A DNA stretch of 64,000 nucleotides from Anaerotignum propionicum DSM 1682 (GTDB taxonomy: Bacteria > Bacillota > Clostridia > Lachnospirales > Anaerotignaceae), in the NCBI RefSeq assembly GCF_001561955.1, contig NZ_CP014223.1:1860001-1924000 (forward strand). Direction: 5' to 3'. Positions 37,421 to 47,266 of this stretch are shown here, one piece after another. A program made the translations under genes and the position numbers. The notes under the pieces were generated by a model, which had not been told where the DNA came from, did not search any database, and saw nothing but the letters and a program-made list of their open reading frames with translations. Position 1 is the first letter of the stretch. Each line of letters starts with the position of its first letter.

Positions 37421-37585
37421 AACCACCAAAAGCTAATCAGTCCACTCAATCCTAAGGATTGCCAGTTCCCAACAAGTGATTTTACAAGGAAATTCAAGAA
37501 TTCATATCACAGAGAAATTTCATTCAAAAATTCGGAAACCGTATTTTCCAAGCTTTTTGCTCCTCTTACTCGCTCTACTAATTCC
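37421..37585. repeat. Second copy of the decayed dispersed repeat
   Basis: CAAAAGCTAATCAGTCCACT at 37427 and GGAAACC at 37534 match the copy at 25934 and 26041 with the same 107-base distance. On the minus strand it reads GLSGLISFW, again suggesting a former coding tail. The rest of 37263-37803 shows no supported gene. Confidence 0.5.
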
Positions 37586-37803
37586 CTCTTGGTAGGTAAG
37601 AAATTCCTCAATTTTTTCAAGCCAAGCCATGTTTATGTTAAGTTAACAAAAATTTTGTCATAAGTATCGCTTTTTTATGTTTCCTCAAGATTTACAGAAC
37701 ATAATGTCTTTTTATTCCTATTTTCCGGGTAAATTAAAAACATTATAAAATATGCTTTTAAGTTGTTTAAACTAAAACAGGCAATTCACAATCAAAGTAA
37801 TTT

Positions 37804-38688
37804 CTATTTAACAGTCTTATTTCGTCCAGTATTTTTTGCCTCATAAAGCTTCTTATCAGCAAGCAAAATCATATCGTTTGCCTTCCAATCCATGTCATCA
37901 TTAGGCATAGTACATATTCCAAAGCTAGCTGTGATCTTTATTTCTTGCCCTTCGTAAGTAAATATATTATTTTCAATACTTCTCCTGATTTTTTCCGCTA
38001 TTTCATAAGCAATACTATTATCGGCATAGTTTAATACAATAATAAACTCCTCTCCTCCATATCTCGCTACCCAATCAATTCCTTCTCGTATCGATTTTGA
38101 TAATATGTATGCAAAGTCAACTAAAATTTTATCTCCAGCTAAATGTCCATAATTATCATTAACAAATTTAAAATGGTCTATATCCGTCATCAAAATTGAA
38201 AATGAATTTTTTTCATTGCTGTTTTTTATTATATCAATAGGTAATCTCTCATTAATGTATCTTTTATTATATATGCCAGTTAACTCATCCTTAATAATTT
38301 TATTATTCATCTCTTCTATAATTTTTTGAACCTCGTCGACTGTTTTATTGACATAATTTTCAATAATCGAACAATCTGTTATATCTTTTAATAGCTCCAA
38401 AATATATTTATTAGTGCCAATGTTAAAAGGTGAAGCAATTACCATGTAAATTTTCTCTTTATTATACTCTATTTTAACAAAGGTGTTTTCTTCATTATAT
38501 GCCCTCATCGATATACAGTTAGAACAATAGCTCTTGGATTTCCAAAGGTCAAAGCAATTACCAACTGTAGGAATGTAACCTTTATTATCAATAATTACTC
38601 TTTTATTTATAGGATCAACTATTCTTACCATTTCATATAAATTTTTGAAAACAGACAGATGTTCTAGAAGTACATTTACATTATCCAT
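37804..38688 (-). CDS. Diguanylate cyclase with Cys-rich PAS-like sensor
   Basis: 294 residues. Residues 1-115 form a PAS-like domain with the cysteine group NCFDLWKSKSYCSNC, which could bind metal or sense redox. The C-terminal GGDEF domain has the catalytic motif ARYGGEEF near 210 and MTDIDHFKFVNDNYGH. It makes c-di-GMP from GTP. No inhibitory RxxD site was noted. It lies 231 bases downstream of a second c-di-GMP protein; that gap holds no gene. Confidence 0.9.
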   Translation of the reverse strand: MDNVNVLLEHLSVFKNLYEMVRIVDPINKRVIIDNKGYIPTVGNCFDLWKSKSYCSNCISMRAYNEENTFVKIEYNKEKIYMVIASPFNIGTNKYILELLKDITDCSIIENYVNKTVDEVQKIIEEMNNKIIKDELTGIYNKRYINERLPIDIIKNSNEKNSFSILMTDIDHFKFVNDNYGHLAGDKILVDFAYILSKSIREGIDWVARYGGEEFIIVLNYADNSIAYEIAEKIRRSIENNIFTYEGQEIKITASFGICTMPNDDMDWKANDMILLADKKLYEAKNTGRNKTVK

Positions 38689-38919
38689 TATTTCATCTCC
38701 TAAACCTTAAGTATATATAAGAAATAAGCTTACAGATACTCTTCTCATTTTTAATAATGAAATTTCCATCATCTCCTATTCCTCCTAGCTTAGCTATTAT
38801 TGTCTAGGTCAATCAAAATTGCACCACTACAGTATAAAATTTGCTTATAAAGCACATCGTGCAGCATAAGGCATCATGCCTCTCATATAAGGAGCTTTAT
38901 ACCTGCTAAAACAATGCAA

Positions 38920-41238
38920 TTAGAATTCGCCTTTCCTCGTCCAACAATATTTTTGACACGCATGAACGATTTCAGGATCAAACTGAGTTCCTGAACATCT
39001 TTTTAGTTCTTCAATCGCTTGTTCATGAGAAAACGCACCCTTATATGTCCTAATTGCAGTCATAGCCTCATAAGCATCTGCAACGGTTATAATTCTTGAA
39101 ACTAAAGGTATATCTTCACCTGACAGACCTCTTGGATACCCCTTACCATCCCAGCGCTCATGGTGCGAAAGCACATATTCAGCTAGTCTTGTATACACGT
39201 CTGCCGATTTCAGAATATGATAACTGATTTCAGGATGCTTTTTAACTTCTTCATATTCGGCTTCTGTAAGTTTTCCTGGCTTATTTAAAATATCGTTATT
39301 AATTGCAATCTTACCAATATCGTGCATTAAGCCTGCTAATTCTAGTTCCTTTATGACCTCATTATCTAACTTCATTGCTTCACCGATTTTGCGACACAAC
39401 TTACTAACTCTTTCTGAATGTATCTTTTCTCGGGCATTCGCCTCATGAAGGGTATGCATGATAACTTTAATGGTTTGATTTCGCATGCTCTGACTCTCTG
39501 TTATTTTCTTGCGGTACATAAAGTCTTCAGCCTTAGCAAACACTTCCCTAATATCATCATGACTACTTTCTTTTGTTTCCCAACCAATGGAAGCAGAAAT
39601 TACAACATTATCTACCTTCTGAAGTTCCATAGCCTTGTATATCCTTTTGATGATTAACTCTGCCTCGACTGAACTCGTTCGTGGAAGCAATATGACAAAT
39701 TCATCGCCACCAATTCTTGAAACAATATCCTCTGCTCTACATTCGCTTTTCAAAACCTTTGCTACACTTTGCAAAAGCAAATCTCCAACTTCGTGACCAA
39801 AGGCATCATTTGTAAGCTTAAGGCCGTTGACATCTACCATTGCAATAGTAAAGGGTAAATTTCTATCTACATCTAATCGTTTTATTTCTTCTGCAAAAAA
39901 ATGCCTATTAAATAGTCCTGTCAACTGATCATGATAACTTAGGTATTCTATTTTTTTCTGTTTTTCTTTTTGGTCAGTAACATCTCTAAATACCAAAACT
40001 GCACCAATGATATTTCCATTCATATCTGTAATGGGAGAAGCACTGTCTTCAATAGGAATCCCATCCCCGTTTTTCGTGATAAGAACAGCATGATTTTCAA
40101 GAGAAACAACTTTTTTAAGTTGCAAAGCTTTTGTCACTGGATTCACACATTTTTCTCGTGTGTATTCATTAATTATCTTGAATACTTCCTCAAAAGGTTT
40201 ACCAGATGCCTCTTCCTGTTTCCAGCCAGTTAATTCTTCGGAAACAGTATTCATTAATACTATATTTTCGTTTTGGTCTGTAGAAATCACTGCATCGCCA
40301 ATTGACTTAAGAGTCGTCCCAAAGAGCTCTTTTTCCAGTTCAAGCATTTTTGCATTTTCTGTTAATGCATCAATTAACTGTTTAATTGAATTTCTCATCT
40401 TTTCAATTGAAGTAGCGAGTTGACCAATCTCATCCTTTCTCTTTTTAATGTTATTATCGATGTGCTCGTCCAAAACCCCATTAGAAATCAAATTTGCCAA
40501 ATGAGTAGTCTTTTGTAATGGTATTGTAATACTCTTTGCGAAAAAAGAAACTAAAGAAATGGTGCCTATAATAAGTAGCAAAAACAAAACGGAAATTGCA
40601 AAAATTTGATTTTGAAAGGCAGTGTCAATGTCCTTTCTTTTATCTTCAATTGATTTATTAATGTCATCAATATAATTTCCGGTTCCCACAACCCAATTAA
40701 AAGGTACAAACAGTTTTACATAACCCCTTTTCATGACAGGTTGAGTTTGGTTTGCTTTAGGAAACCAATAATCTATATATCCGCTTTCGGATTCCAAAGC
40801 AATTTTTATACATTTCTTTACAACGGGAACTCCGTTAGAATCGAAGAAATTATAGCGGTTAGTTCCTTCTGTATCGGAACCAAGCAGTACCACATTGACT
40901 CCATCTATTGTGTCAATCCAAAAATAGCCTTCCCCATCATATCTAAGATCACGTACTAAATCAGCACCTAAGGTCTGTGCCTCTGCAAAAGTAAGCTCGC
41001 CAGAATCATATTTTTCATAAATGCCATCCAGCAAGGTGATTACATTATCTACTTGGTCTTTTATATTTCTGTCATAATTGTTCCGAATGGTTTGATCAAT
41101 AAACTCAAGATCATCTTGTTTTCCAAGGTACGCATTGTATAGCAAAATAGCGGATACTAATATTATTAAAGAAAAAATCAACGCTACAAAAACATTTAGT
41201 TTTGCTTTAAATTTAATATTATTAATAAATTTAAACAA
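38920..41238 (-). CDS. Membrane c-di-GMP protein: Cache-HAMP-PAS-GGDEF-HD-GYP
   Basis: 772 residues from TTG 41238, which follows GGAGG; the open frame runs on for 69 codons without a better start. Order: membrane segment (about 10-33), single Cache domain outside (GEGYFWIDTIDG, GTNRYNFFD, GWVVGTGNYID-like), second membrane segment near 220, HAMP, PAS (about 295-410), GGDEF with SRIGGDEFVILLPR, and HD-GYP with HDIGK and HHERWDGKGYPRGL. It has both synthase and phosphodiesterase motifs, so it may do either in response to a small outside ligand. Confidence 0.92.
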   Translation of the reverse strand: MFKFINNIKFKAKLNVFVALIFSLIILVSAILLYNAYLGKQDDLEFIDQTIRNNYDRNIKDQVDNVITLLDGIYEKYDSGELTFAEAQTLGADLVRDLRYDGEGYFWIDTIDGVNVVLLGSDTEGTNRYNFFDSNGVPVVKKCIKIALESESGYIDYWFPKANQTQPVMKRGYVKLFVPFNWVVGTGNYIDDINKSIEDKRKDIDTAFQNQIFAISVLFLLLIIGTISLVSFFAKSITIPLQKTTHLANLISNGVLDEHIDNNIKKRKDEIGQLATSIEKMRNSIKQLIDALTENAKMLELEKELFGTTLKSIGDAVISTDQNENIVLMNTVSEELTGWKQEEASGKPFEEVFKIINEYTREKCVNPVTKALQLKKVVSLENHAVLITKNGDGIPIEDSASPITDMNGNIIGAVLVFRDVTDQKEKQKKIEYLSYHDQLTGLFNRHFFAEEIKRLDVDRNLPFTIAMVDVNGLKLTNDAFGHEVGDLLLQSVAKVLKSECRAEDIVSRIGGDEFVILLPRTSSVEAELIIKRIYKAMELQKVDNVVISASIGWETKESSHDDIREVFAKAEDFMYRKKITESQSMRNQTIKVIMHTLHEANAREKIHSERVSKLCRKIGEAMKLDNEVIKELELAGLMHDIGKIAINNDILNKPGKLTEAEYEEVKKHPEISYHILKSADVYTRLAEYVLSHHERWDGKGYPRGLSGEDIPLVSRIITVADAYEAMTAIRTYKGAFSHEQAIEELKRCSGTQFDPEIVHACQKYCWTRKGEF

Positions 41239-41648
41239 TTTTAAATTCCTCCTTTCCAATAGTGGTATGCTGTGATAACAAATCATGTTGCTAATTTTTT
41301 GTACAAAAAGTGTAGCCATACCACTAATAGGTCCTTTACTTCGTACAGCGAAAAATCCAAAACCCCCACTTTCCCAATAAGAATAAGGTGCACTTTTCCA
41401 TAAAACCTTATTAAATCGGATTTCAACATCTACGCTACTATACATTTTTTTTCAATTTAATTTTAGCATATTTATAAAATTTATACAATATAATACAAAA
41501 ATCGTCGGAAAATTTCCTGTTTCCTACACTATCATAATTACATCGGTGAATTATAATTTAGTATGTTAATCCTTGCAAAATCCACAATTATCCTCACCGC
41601 GAACTTCTCATCATAGACTGTAACCTTCCCAACCAATCATATAGCTAG

Positions 41649-42119
41649 CTGGTTTGGGTAAGTGATATTAATTACATTAAAGTAAGGGGAAAATGGCAAT
41701 AACTTTGTATTGTCATGGATCTCTTTTCCCGTAAAGTAATTGCATGGCATATTTCTGGCAGACCAAATGTTGACCTGGTAATCACTGTTTTCAAAAAAGC
41801 GTATGAAAATAGAAAGGCTCCTTACGGGCTTATGTTCCATTCTGATCGAGGATCTCAATATACTGCCTTTTCTTTTCGGGAGCTGTTAGATTCTCTTGAT
41901 GTTGTGCAATCATTTTCTAAAAAGGGCTATCCTTTTGAAAATGCATGTTGCAAAGTTTCTTCAAATATCTAAAAAAAGAAGAAATTAATCGACAAAATTA
42001 TCACTCTTTTCATGAACTTCAAATAAGTCTTTGAGTACATTGAGGTATACTACAATTCCAAAAGGCCTCACGGTTCACTTGGTATGTTAACCTTTAACGA
42101 AATTGAAAATTTATACTGA
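41649..42119 (+). pseudogene. IS3-family transposase OrfB, degenerate
   Basis: Pieces of the DDE domain in order: WVSDINYIKVRGKWQ with a stop, MDLFSRKVIAWHISGRPN, MFHSDRGSQYTA, then after a frame change LKKEEINRQNYHS and YYNSKRPHGSLG to a TGA at 42119. Stops and shifts make it dead. A different IS3 subgroup from the two intact copies. Confidence 0.88.
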
Positions 42120-42152
42120 GAGCACCACTAATTAAATGCTCTCAGACAATTT
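42116..42152 (+). terminator. Terminator after the transposase remnant
   Basis: Perfect 9-bp stem CTGAGAGCA / TGCTCTCAG followed by ACAATTTTTATT on the plus strand. Confidence 0.7.
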
Positions 42153-42278
42153 TTATTAAAAAACGTGTCCATTTTCTTCACTATATTACAATGCCCCTCA
42201 GTCCACATATCCAATGATTTCCAATGATTCTTGCTTAGAGTAAACACATATATGGTAAAAATTTGATGATTTTTAGAC

Positions 42279-42311
42279 AAAAAAACACCAGATACGGGAT
42301 TGTATCTGATG
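42279..42311 (-). terminator. Terminator of the peroxiredoxin gene
   Basis: On the minus strand CATCAGATAC / GTATCTGGTG with a 6-base loop and TTTTTTTG after it; 30 bases after the stop codon. Confidence 0.85.
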
Positions 42312-42340
42312 CTTTGATACTTCTATCTTTTTCCAATAAA

Positions 42341-42988
42341 TTACTCTTGCTCGTCTAAATTCTTATACACAAACCAGTCGGATAAACTATAGATCCCTCT
42401 TTCCTTGTCTAATACCGGAACATCATTTTCTCCTCTATGAAATAAAACCTTGTCTCCAATAATTTCATTATGAGGCCAATTTGCCGGAGAAAAAACTTTC
42501 TTAATAGACGCCAGTTTTAATGCTTTCACCGCTCTCAATATTTCATCAATATTTCTTCCTATCTCTTTCGGATATTCCAACATAGTTCTTACTTTTCCAT
42601 TATGATCTACAATAATTACTGCTCTAACTGCCGCTGTATCATCTTCGTTTGGATGAATTAAGCCAAGGGTTTCAGAAATATTTCTCTTCTCATCATCAAT
42701 AATAGGAAATTCTATTTGAACATAAATATTTTCTTTTATCCATTGAATCCATTTCTCATGAGACTCTAAACTATCCACACTTAATCCAATTAATTCAACG
42801 CCTAAATCATCAAACTGTTTCTTTTTCTTTTGGAAAGAAACAAATTCAGTAGTACATACTGGAGTAAAATCTGCCGGGTGACTAAACAACACAAACCATT
42901 TTCCTTGATAATCATCTGGCAAATGAATCCTTCCCTTTGTTGTTTCTACTGTTATTTCAGGAAATTTGTCTCTCAGTGATATTTTCAT
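42341..42988 (-). CDS. Peroxiredoxin, Prx6 (1-Cys-like) group
   Basis: 215 residues of the AhpC/TSA family. The peroxidatic cysteine is in PADFTPVCTTEF near residue 45, with the supporting Thr and a conserved Arg in DTAAVRAVIIVD. The length and the C-terminal dimer part (WPHNEIIGDKVLFHRG) fit the Prx6 group. It reduces hydrogen peroxide and organic peroxides; the electron donor is unknown. A strong GGAGG site lies before the ATG. The 400 bases before it, up to 43389, hold no supported gene. Confidence 0.95.
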   Translation of the reverse strand: MKISLRDKFPEITVETTKGRIHLPDDYQGKWFVLFSHPADFTPVCTTEFVSFQKKKKQFDDLGVELIGLSVDSLESHEKWIQWIKENIYVQIEFPIIDDEKRNISETLGLIHPNEDDTAAVRAVIIVDHNGKVRTMLEYPKEIGRNIDEILRAVKALKLASIKKVFSPANWPHNEIIGDKVLFHRGENDVPVLDKERGIYSLSDWFVYKNLDEQE

Positions 42989-43389
42989 AAAATCCCTCCT
43001 TGATAATAATTTTTATTTTATAATAATTATATACTATATTCTTTAAAATGCAAATCAAAAGTTATTTTTATTTTTATAAATCTATCCCAATTTCTTTACT
43101 ATGTCTTATTTAATGTCTGCCATGTAATTTCCCCCTCGACCGTATACTTTCAAATTAAATTGTGTCTTTCACACCAAACTTTTTCTAAAATCTTCATAAG
43201 AATTGACCCAATCAAATTTAACCAAGTCTGATAATGCCTGAAAATGCAATTTCGCACATTTTATAATTTTGTTTGTTCAACTTCGGTTAAGTCCTACCTA
43301 TTCTTATCAGCCTTTGTTTCAATCCAACCTATAACCGTCGCACTATTCCCAAGCCACTCTGTATCTAAATAAAATTAATGTTTTACTTG

Positions 43390-44130
43390 CTATATTAATA
43401 ACTGGAGAATAATCATGGTTAGTATTGGTTTTGATATTTCCAAAGTAAAAAGTAAAGTTTGCTTTTTAAATCCATGATTTTTATGCATTGCTCTAAGGCG
43501 TACGCAATTCCCATCAGAACCAAAGATTCTACGTTTTTTTGTTTGCTTTTTTGGGCGCTTGAGCCCTTCTCGTTGCCAGATACGAGCGACTTTTTTATAA
43601 CTGATTTTATATCCTCGATTTCGTAGTATATCTGTTACCATACGATAACCTTTGCGTCCAAAATTTGTGGCTAGTTCAATGATTTCTTTTACTAGTTCTT
43701 CTTCGTCATCCCTTACGACAGGTTGGTATCTTATTGAATTGCGGTGTACATTTAACGTCCGACAAGCCTGTCTTTGTGTTATTTGAAATCTTTTCATAAC
43801 ATAATAAACAGCCGCTTTACGCTTATACGGGCTTAGAAGTTTTTTGAGTTTACATCTTTTAAAATTGCATCTTGAAGGCTTAAATCAGCCAGAAGATTTT
43901 TCAATCTAGCATTTTCTTTTTCTAGATTTTTCATTTTTGTAGCGTCACTCGTATTCATGCCCCGTATTCTTTTCGTCAACGATAATATGTTTGTTCAGAA
44001 ATTTCATTTTGTCTACAAGCTTCTGCAATGCTTTTTCCTTGAGAGCAAAGCACTTTTACTTTCTTGAGAATCAAAACAATTTGCTCGGTTGTATATTTTT
44101 TTCTAGCCGTAATTTTACCATCCTTTGTTA
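43390..44130 (-). pseudogene. IS3-family element remnant (orfA and orfB fragments)
   Basis: The open part, 43797 down to 43390, gives the front of OrfB: QRQACRTLNVHRNSIRY, NFGRKGYRMVTDILRNRGYK, IWQREGLKRPKKQTKKRR and DGNCVRLRAMHKNH, then a wrong-frame tail. Upstream on the minus strand, a shattered orfA gives short pieces in changing frames. The DDE core is lost. A third IS3 subgroup in the window. Confidence 0.82.
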
Positions 44131-44232
44131 GTTAGATTTCTCGATTTACTAACATTATATGTAGTTCAATAAATGGGGGCAAGACCAATAAAGCAGTAGC
44201 AGAATCTACATATAACATAATTAAAACGGAAT

Positions 44233-44727
44233 TTGTTCGAAGGGATGTCCGCTGTAATGTACTCAATCATGGTTATTTTTAATAAGAAATGTAAACACAT
44301 AATAGGATTGGAAAACTCCGTACTACAGCTTATTATAAGTTTCCTTACCGTTACCGTGTTTATTCTAATTAAAAGCGGCTTCGCCCTACAAATTAGCAGC
44401 AACGATTGGGTTTGGATATTGACACTTGATCTTTTTAATACAGGTATTGGTTGCTATTTTTATTTTTCTTCTATTAACAATTTGCCAGTGCAGACGGTTG
44501 CAATTTGCGGGTATCTGGAGCCCCTTTCTGCGGTTATATTTTCGGTGATATTCCTTACCGAAAATATCTCACACACTCAAATGCTCGGTGCAATCATGAT
44601 TATAGGCGGTGCAATTTTAGGAGAGTTCTTCCCTTTAAAAACATATATTTCAAAAATAAAGGTAACTCGAAAGCTTATAAAAAAATATGTATTAAAAACA
44701 GTATCTAAACTCAAAATTTTAGTATAA
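44233..44727 (+). pseudogene. EamA/DMT-family transporter, C-terminal half only
   Basis: 164 residues with five membrane segments matching the second EamA repeat (ISSNDWVWILTLDLFNTGIG, GYLEPLSAVIFSVIFLTE). Full proteins have about 300 residues and ten segments. The missing front half borders the IS3 remnant at 43390-44130, which suggests insertion or deletion damage. Export of a metabolite is the family role; this copy is probably not functional. Confidence 0.8.
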
Positions 44728-44851
44728 TTAAAAAAGTTTTTCCAATTAGAAGCTTGCATAATATTTTACAATAATTATAATTAAATATGTGAAATAAAGT
44801 TAATTCCAATGTTCCGCAAATTACTATTTTCCACACTTTTAGGAGGTTCAA

Positions 44852-46282
44852 ATGGACAAAATTTCTGAATTAAAACTTCTAAATTATGTAATAGATAACT
44901 CACCTACAGGAATTATGATAACAGACCAAAAAGGGACTGTAATTAAGGCAAACAAAAGACATGCAGAAATAACAAATTATGCAATTGAAGACTTAATAGG
45001 CAAAAACATGCAAGATTTAGCTATTTCAGGTATAGTGCATAGATCATCAAGCTTAAGTGCACTAAAAACTGGTATACCATTGGTCGTTCAGCAAACAATA
45101 CAAAAGGGTACACCCTTTGAAAAGGGGATCATGGCTAAAAGCATACCCGTTAAAGATGAAACAAATACTACTACACATGTAATAAATTATGTTTTTGACA
45201 TAAGCGAAAAAGCCAATTTAATTAATAGGCTTAAAGAAGAAAAAGCAAATAACTTAAAGTTTAAGTTGGAGCTAGAGAAATACCGGGACATAGGTAAAGA
45301 AGGTAAAATTCCAAAATTTATCTATAAAAGTAAAGAAATAAGTGATTTATTAGAAAAAGCAAAAAAAATTGCACCTACGGATTTATCCGTTCTTATTACT
45401 GGAGAATCTGGCACAGGAAAGAGTTTAATTTCAAAGTATATTCATGCACATAGCAACAGAAGTTCAAATGGATTTGTCGCAATTAACTGTGGAGCAATTC
45501 CCCCAACGCTTATTGAATCAGAGTTATTTGGATATGAGAAAGGGGCTTTTACAGGAGCAAATAATTCTGGCAAAAAAGGACTGCTTGATTATGCCGATGG
45601 AAAAACACTTTTCTTGGATGAAATCGGTGAGCTGCCATTCGAATCTCAAGTTAAACTCCTTACCGTATTACAGGATGGCGAGTTCTATAGAATTGGTGGT
45701 AATGAACCAATTAAAGTTGATGTTAGAGTTATCTCAGCAACAAATTCAAATTTAATAGAAAAAATAAATAATAAACAATTTAGATTAGACTTGTTTTATC
45801 GTTTAAATATGATTTCTTTAAATATTCCTCCGTTAAGAGAAAGAACTGAGGACATTCCTCCATTAGTTGAGAACATTTGCAATAGCTTAAATTTAAAGTA
45901 CGGTATGGAAAAAAGTTTTTCACCTTCAGCAGTTCAACTGTTACAAAATTGTAGGTTAAATGGGAATGTGCGTGAATTAATAAATATAATTCAAAGTAAC
46001 ATGGTTCTTAGTTCAAACGACATTATTGATAACTTAGAAATTACGAATGAATTCGTTACATATTTTCCAGCTAATTATAATCCAGCAAGTTCTATTTTAA
46101 ATAATACTTCTTCCTCAAAAACAAAAGAGGTTAAAGAAAAGAATGAGTTGCTAGATGCTATTAAATTTTGTAACACAACAACGGAACTAGCCGAACATCT
46201 CAATGTAAGTCAATCAACTATTTCTAGAAGATTGAAAAAATATAATCTCAACTTGAAAAAAATAAAAAAAATGGAAAGATAG
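44852..46282 (+). CDS. Sigma-54-dependent transcriptional activator (PAS-AAA-HTH)
   Basis: 476 residues with AGGAGG before ATG. PAS domain at about 8-125 (VIDNSPTGIMITDQKGTVIK), short linker helix, then the AAA+ domain with GESGTGKS, GAFTGA, TLFLDEIGELP and FYRLNMISLNIPPLRERTED. A short HTH (TTELAEHLNVSQSTISRRLK) closes it. Similar in plan to the activator at 35587. It probably drives the sigma-54 promoter at 50231 before the MFS and amidohydrolase genes. Confidence 0.93.
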   Translation: MDKISELKLLNYVIDNSPTGIMITDQKGTVIKANKRHAEITNYAIEDLIGKNMQDLAISGIVHRSSSLSALKTGIPLVVQQTIQKGTPFEKGIMAKSIPVKDETNTTTHVINYVFDISEKANLINRLKEEKANNLKFKLELEKYRDIGKEGKIPKFIYKSKEISDLLEKAKKIAPTDLSVLITGESGTGKSLISKYIHAHSNRSSNGFVAINCGAIPPTLIESELFGYEKGAFTGANNSGKKGLLDYADGKTLFLDEIGELPFESQVKLLTVLQDGEFYRIGGNEPIKVDVRVISATNSNLIEKINNKQFRLDLFYRLNMISLNIPPLRERTEDIPPLVENICNSLNLKYGMEKSFSPSAVQLLQNCRLNGNVRELINIIQSNMVLSSNDIIDNLEITNEFVTYFPANYNPASSILNNTSSSKTKEVKEKNELLDAIKFCNTTTELAEHLNVSQSTISRRLKKYNLNLKKIKKMER

Positions 46283-46358
46283 AAAATTTATTTTAAAGAC
46301 TAAATGACTATGAAGTATTAGATTTACTCGCTGATTGGAACTTGGATAAGTTAAAAGC

Positions 46359-47178
46359 GAGTCTGTGAAAGTTTTTCTGTAAATATGGTTTTTTAGGGTC
46401 TTCTATGATACGATATTAAATCATAGGAGCCCTTTTATTATGGCAAGAGAAAAGAAACCAGTTCACAAGGTACAAATGACAGACGGAAAACGCAACATCA
46501 TTCAGCAGCTTCTGCAGGAGTATGATATTCAGTCGGCAGAAGGATCTGCTTGGGGGCACCATCAAAGAAATGATGGACGCTGAAATGGATGACCATCTTG
46601 GCTATGAAAAATCAGAACGCTCTGACAGCGATGATTACCGCAATGGTTACAAGTCAAAGCGTATCAATAGTAGCTACGGAAGCATGAATATCCAGGTTCC
46701 ACAGGATCGTAAGTCGACCTTCAAACCACAAGTAGTCAAAAAAACGCCAGAAAGATATATCGGATATTGACCATTAAATTTTCAATAGAGGTGCGTAAAG
46801 TAATTTATACCACAAATGCTATTGAAAGCCTGAATGCAACTTACCGCAAGCTGAACCGCCAAAGAAGCGTATTACCTAGTGATACAGCCCTTCTAAAAGC
46901 CCTGTATTTATCTACGTTTGAGGCAACAAAAAAATGGAATCTGCCACTTAGATACTGGGGACAGGTTTATGGCGAACTCAGTATCATGTATGAGGGACGG
47001 CTACCTCAATAAGTCACTAATTTATGCTGATTTTTTACAGGCGGTATTTTCGCCTGCTATTGACATACATCAATATTTGCTGTTATATATAAAACAAGGT
47101 CTGAAGGCTTATTCCTAAGCTCTCAGACCAGTTCTTATCATAGAAGATTAGTATTTACAGACTTTTCTTCACACACGC
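46359..47178 (+). mobile_element. IS256-family element, internally deleted
   Basis: 820 bases with matching inverted ends (GAGTCTGTGAAAG and, inverted, GCGTGTGTGAAGA; both then reach CTGTAAAT) and an 8-base target duplication TTAAAAGC at 46351-46358 and 47179-47186. Inside are the transposase start (MAREKKPVHKVQM at 46440), a shifted piece LGGTIKEMMDAEMDDHLGYE at 46522-46770, and the C-terminal part EVRKVIYTTNAIESLNATYR at 46767-47012. The catalytic middle, roughly 220 residues, is gone. It cannot move by itself but could be moved in trans. Confidence 0.88.
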
Positions 47179-47182
47179 TTAA

Positions 47183-47224
47183 AAGCTTTCTATGACAATA
47201 AAATTTGTCACAGAAAGCTTTTTT
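47183..47224. terminator. Strong, possibly bidirectional terminator
   Basis: Stem AAGCTTTCTATGACAA / TTGTCACAGAAAGCTT (16 pairs with one mismatch), followed by TTTTATTTG on the plus strand. It lies between the convergent activator and amidohydrolase genes; the IS256-type element was inserted at its edge. Confidence 0.85.
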
Positions 47225-47266
47225 ATTTGTTGTTTCATAAATTCAATTTTAAAATTTCTTCAATAG

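Noticed and set aside
37379-37663. Plus-strand open frame of 94 codons
   Set aside because: Overlaps the decayed repeat, lacks a ribosome site, and the matching repeat copy at 25934 does not keep the frame.
38689-38919. Possible c-di-GMP riboswitch between the two GGDEF genes
   Set aside because: The conserved c-di-GMP-I core bases could not be found by eye; only weak hairpins seen.
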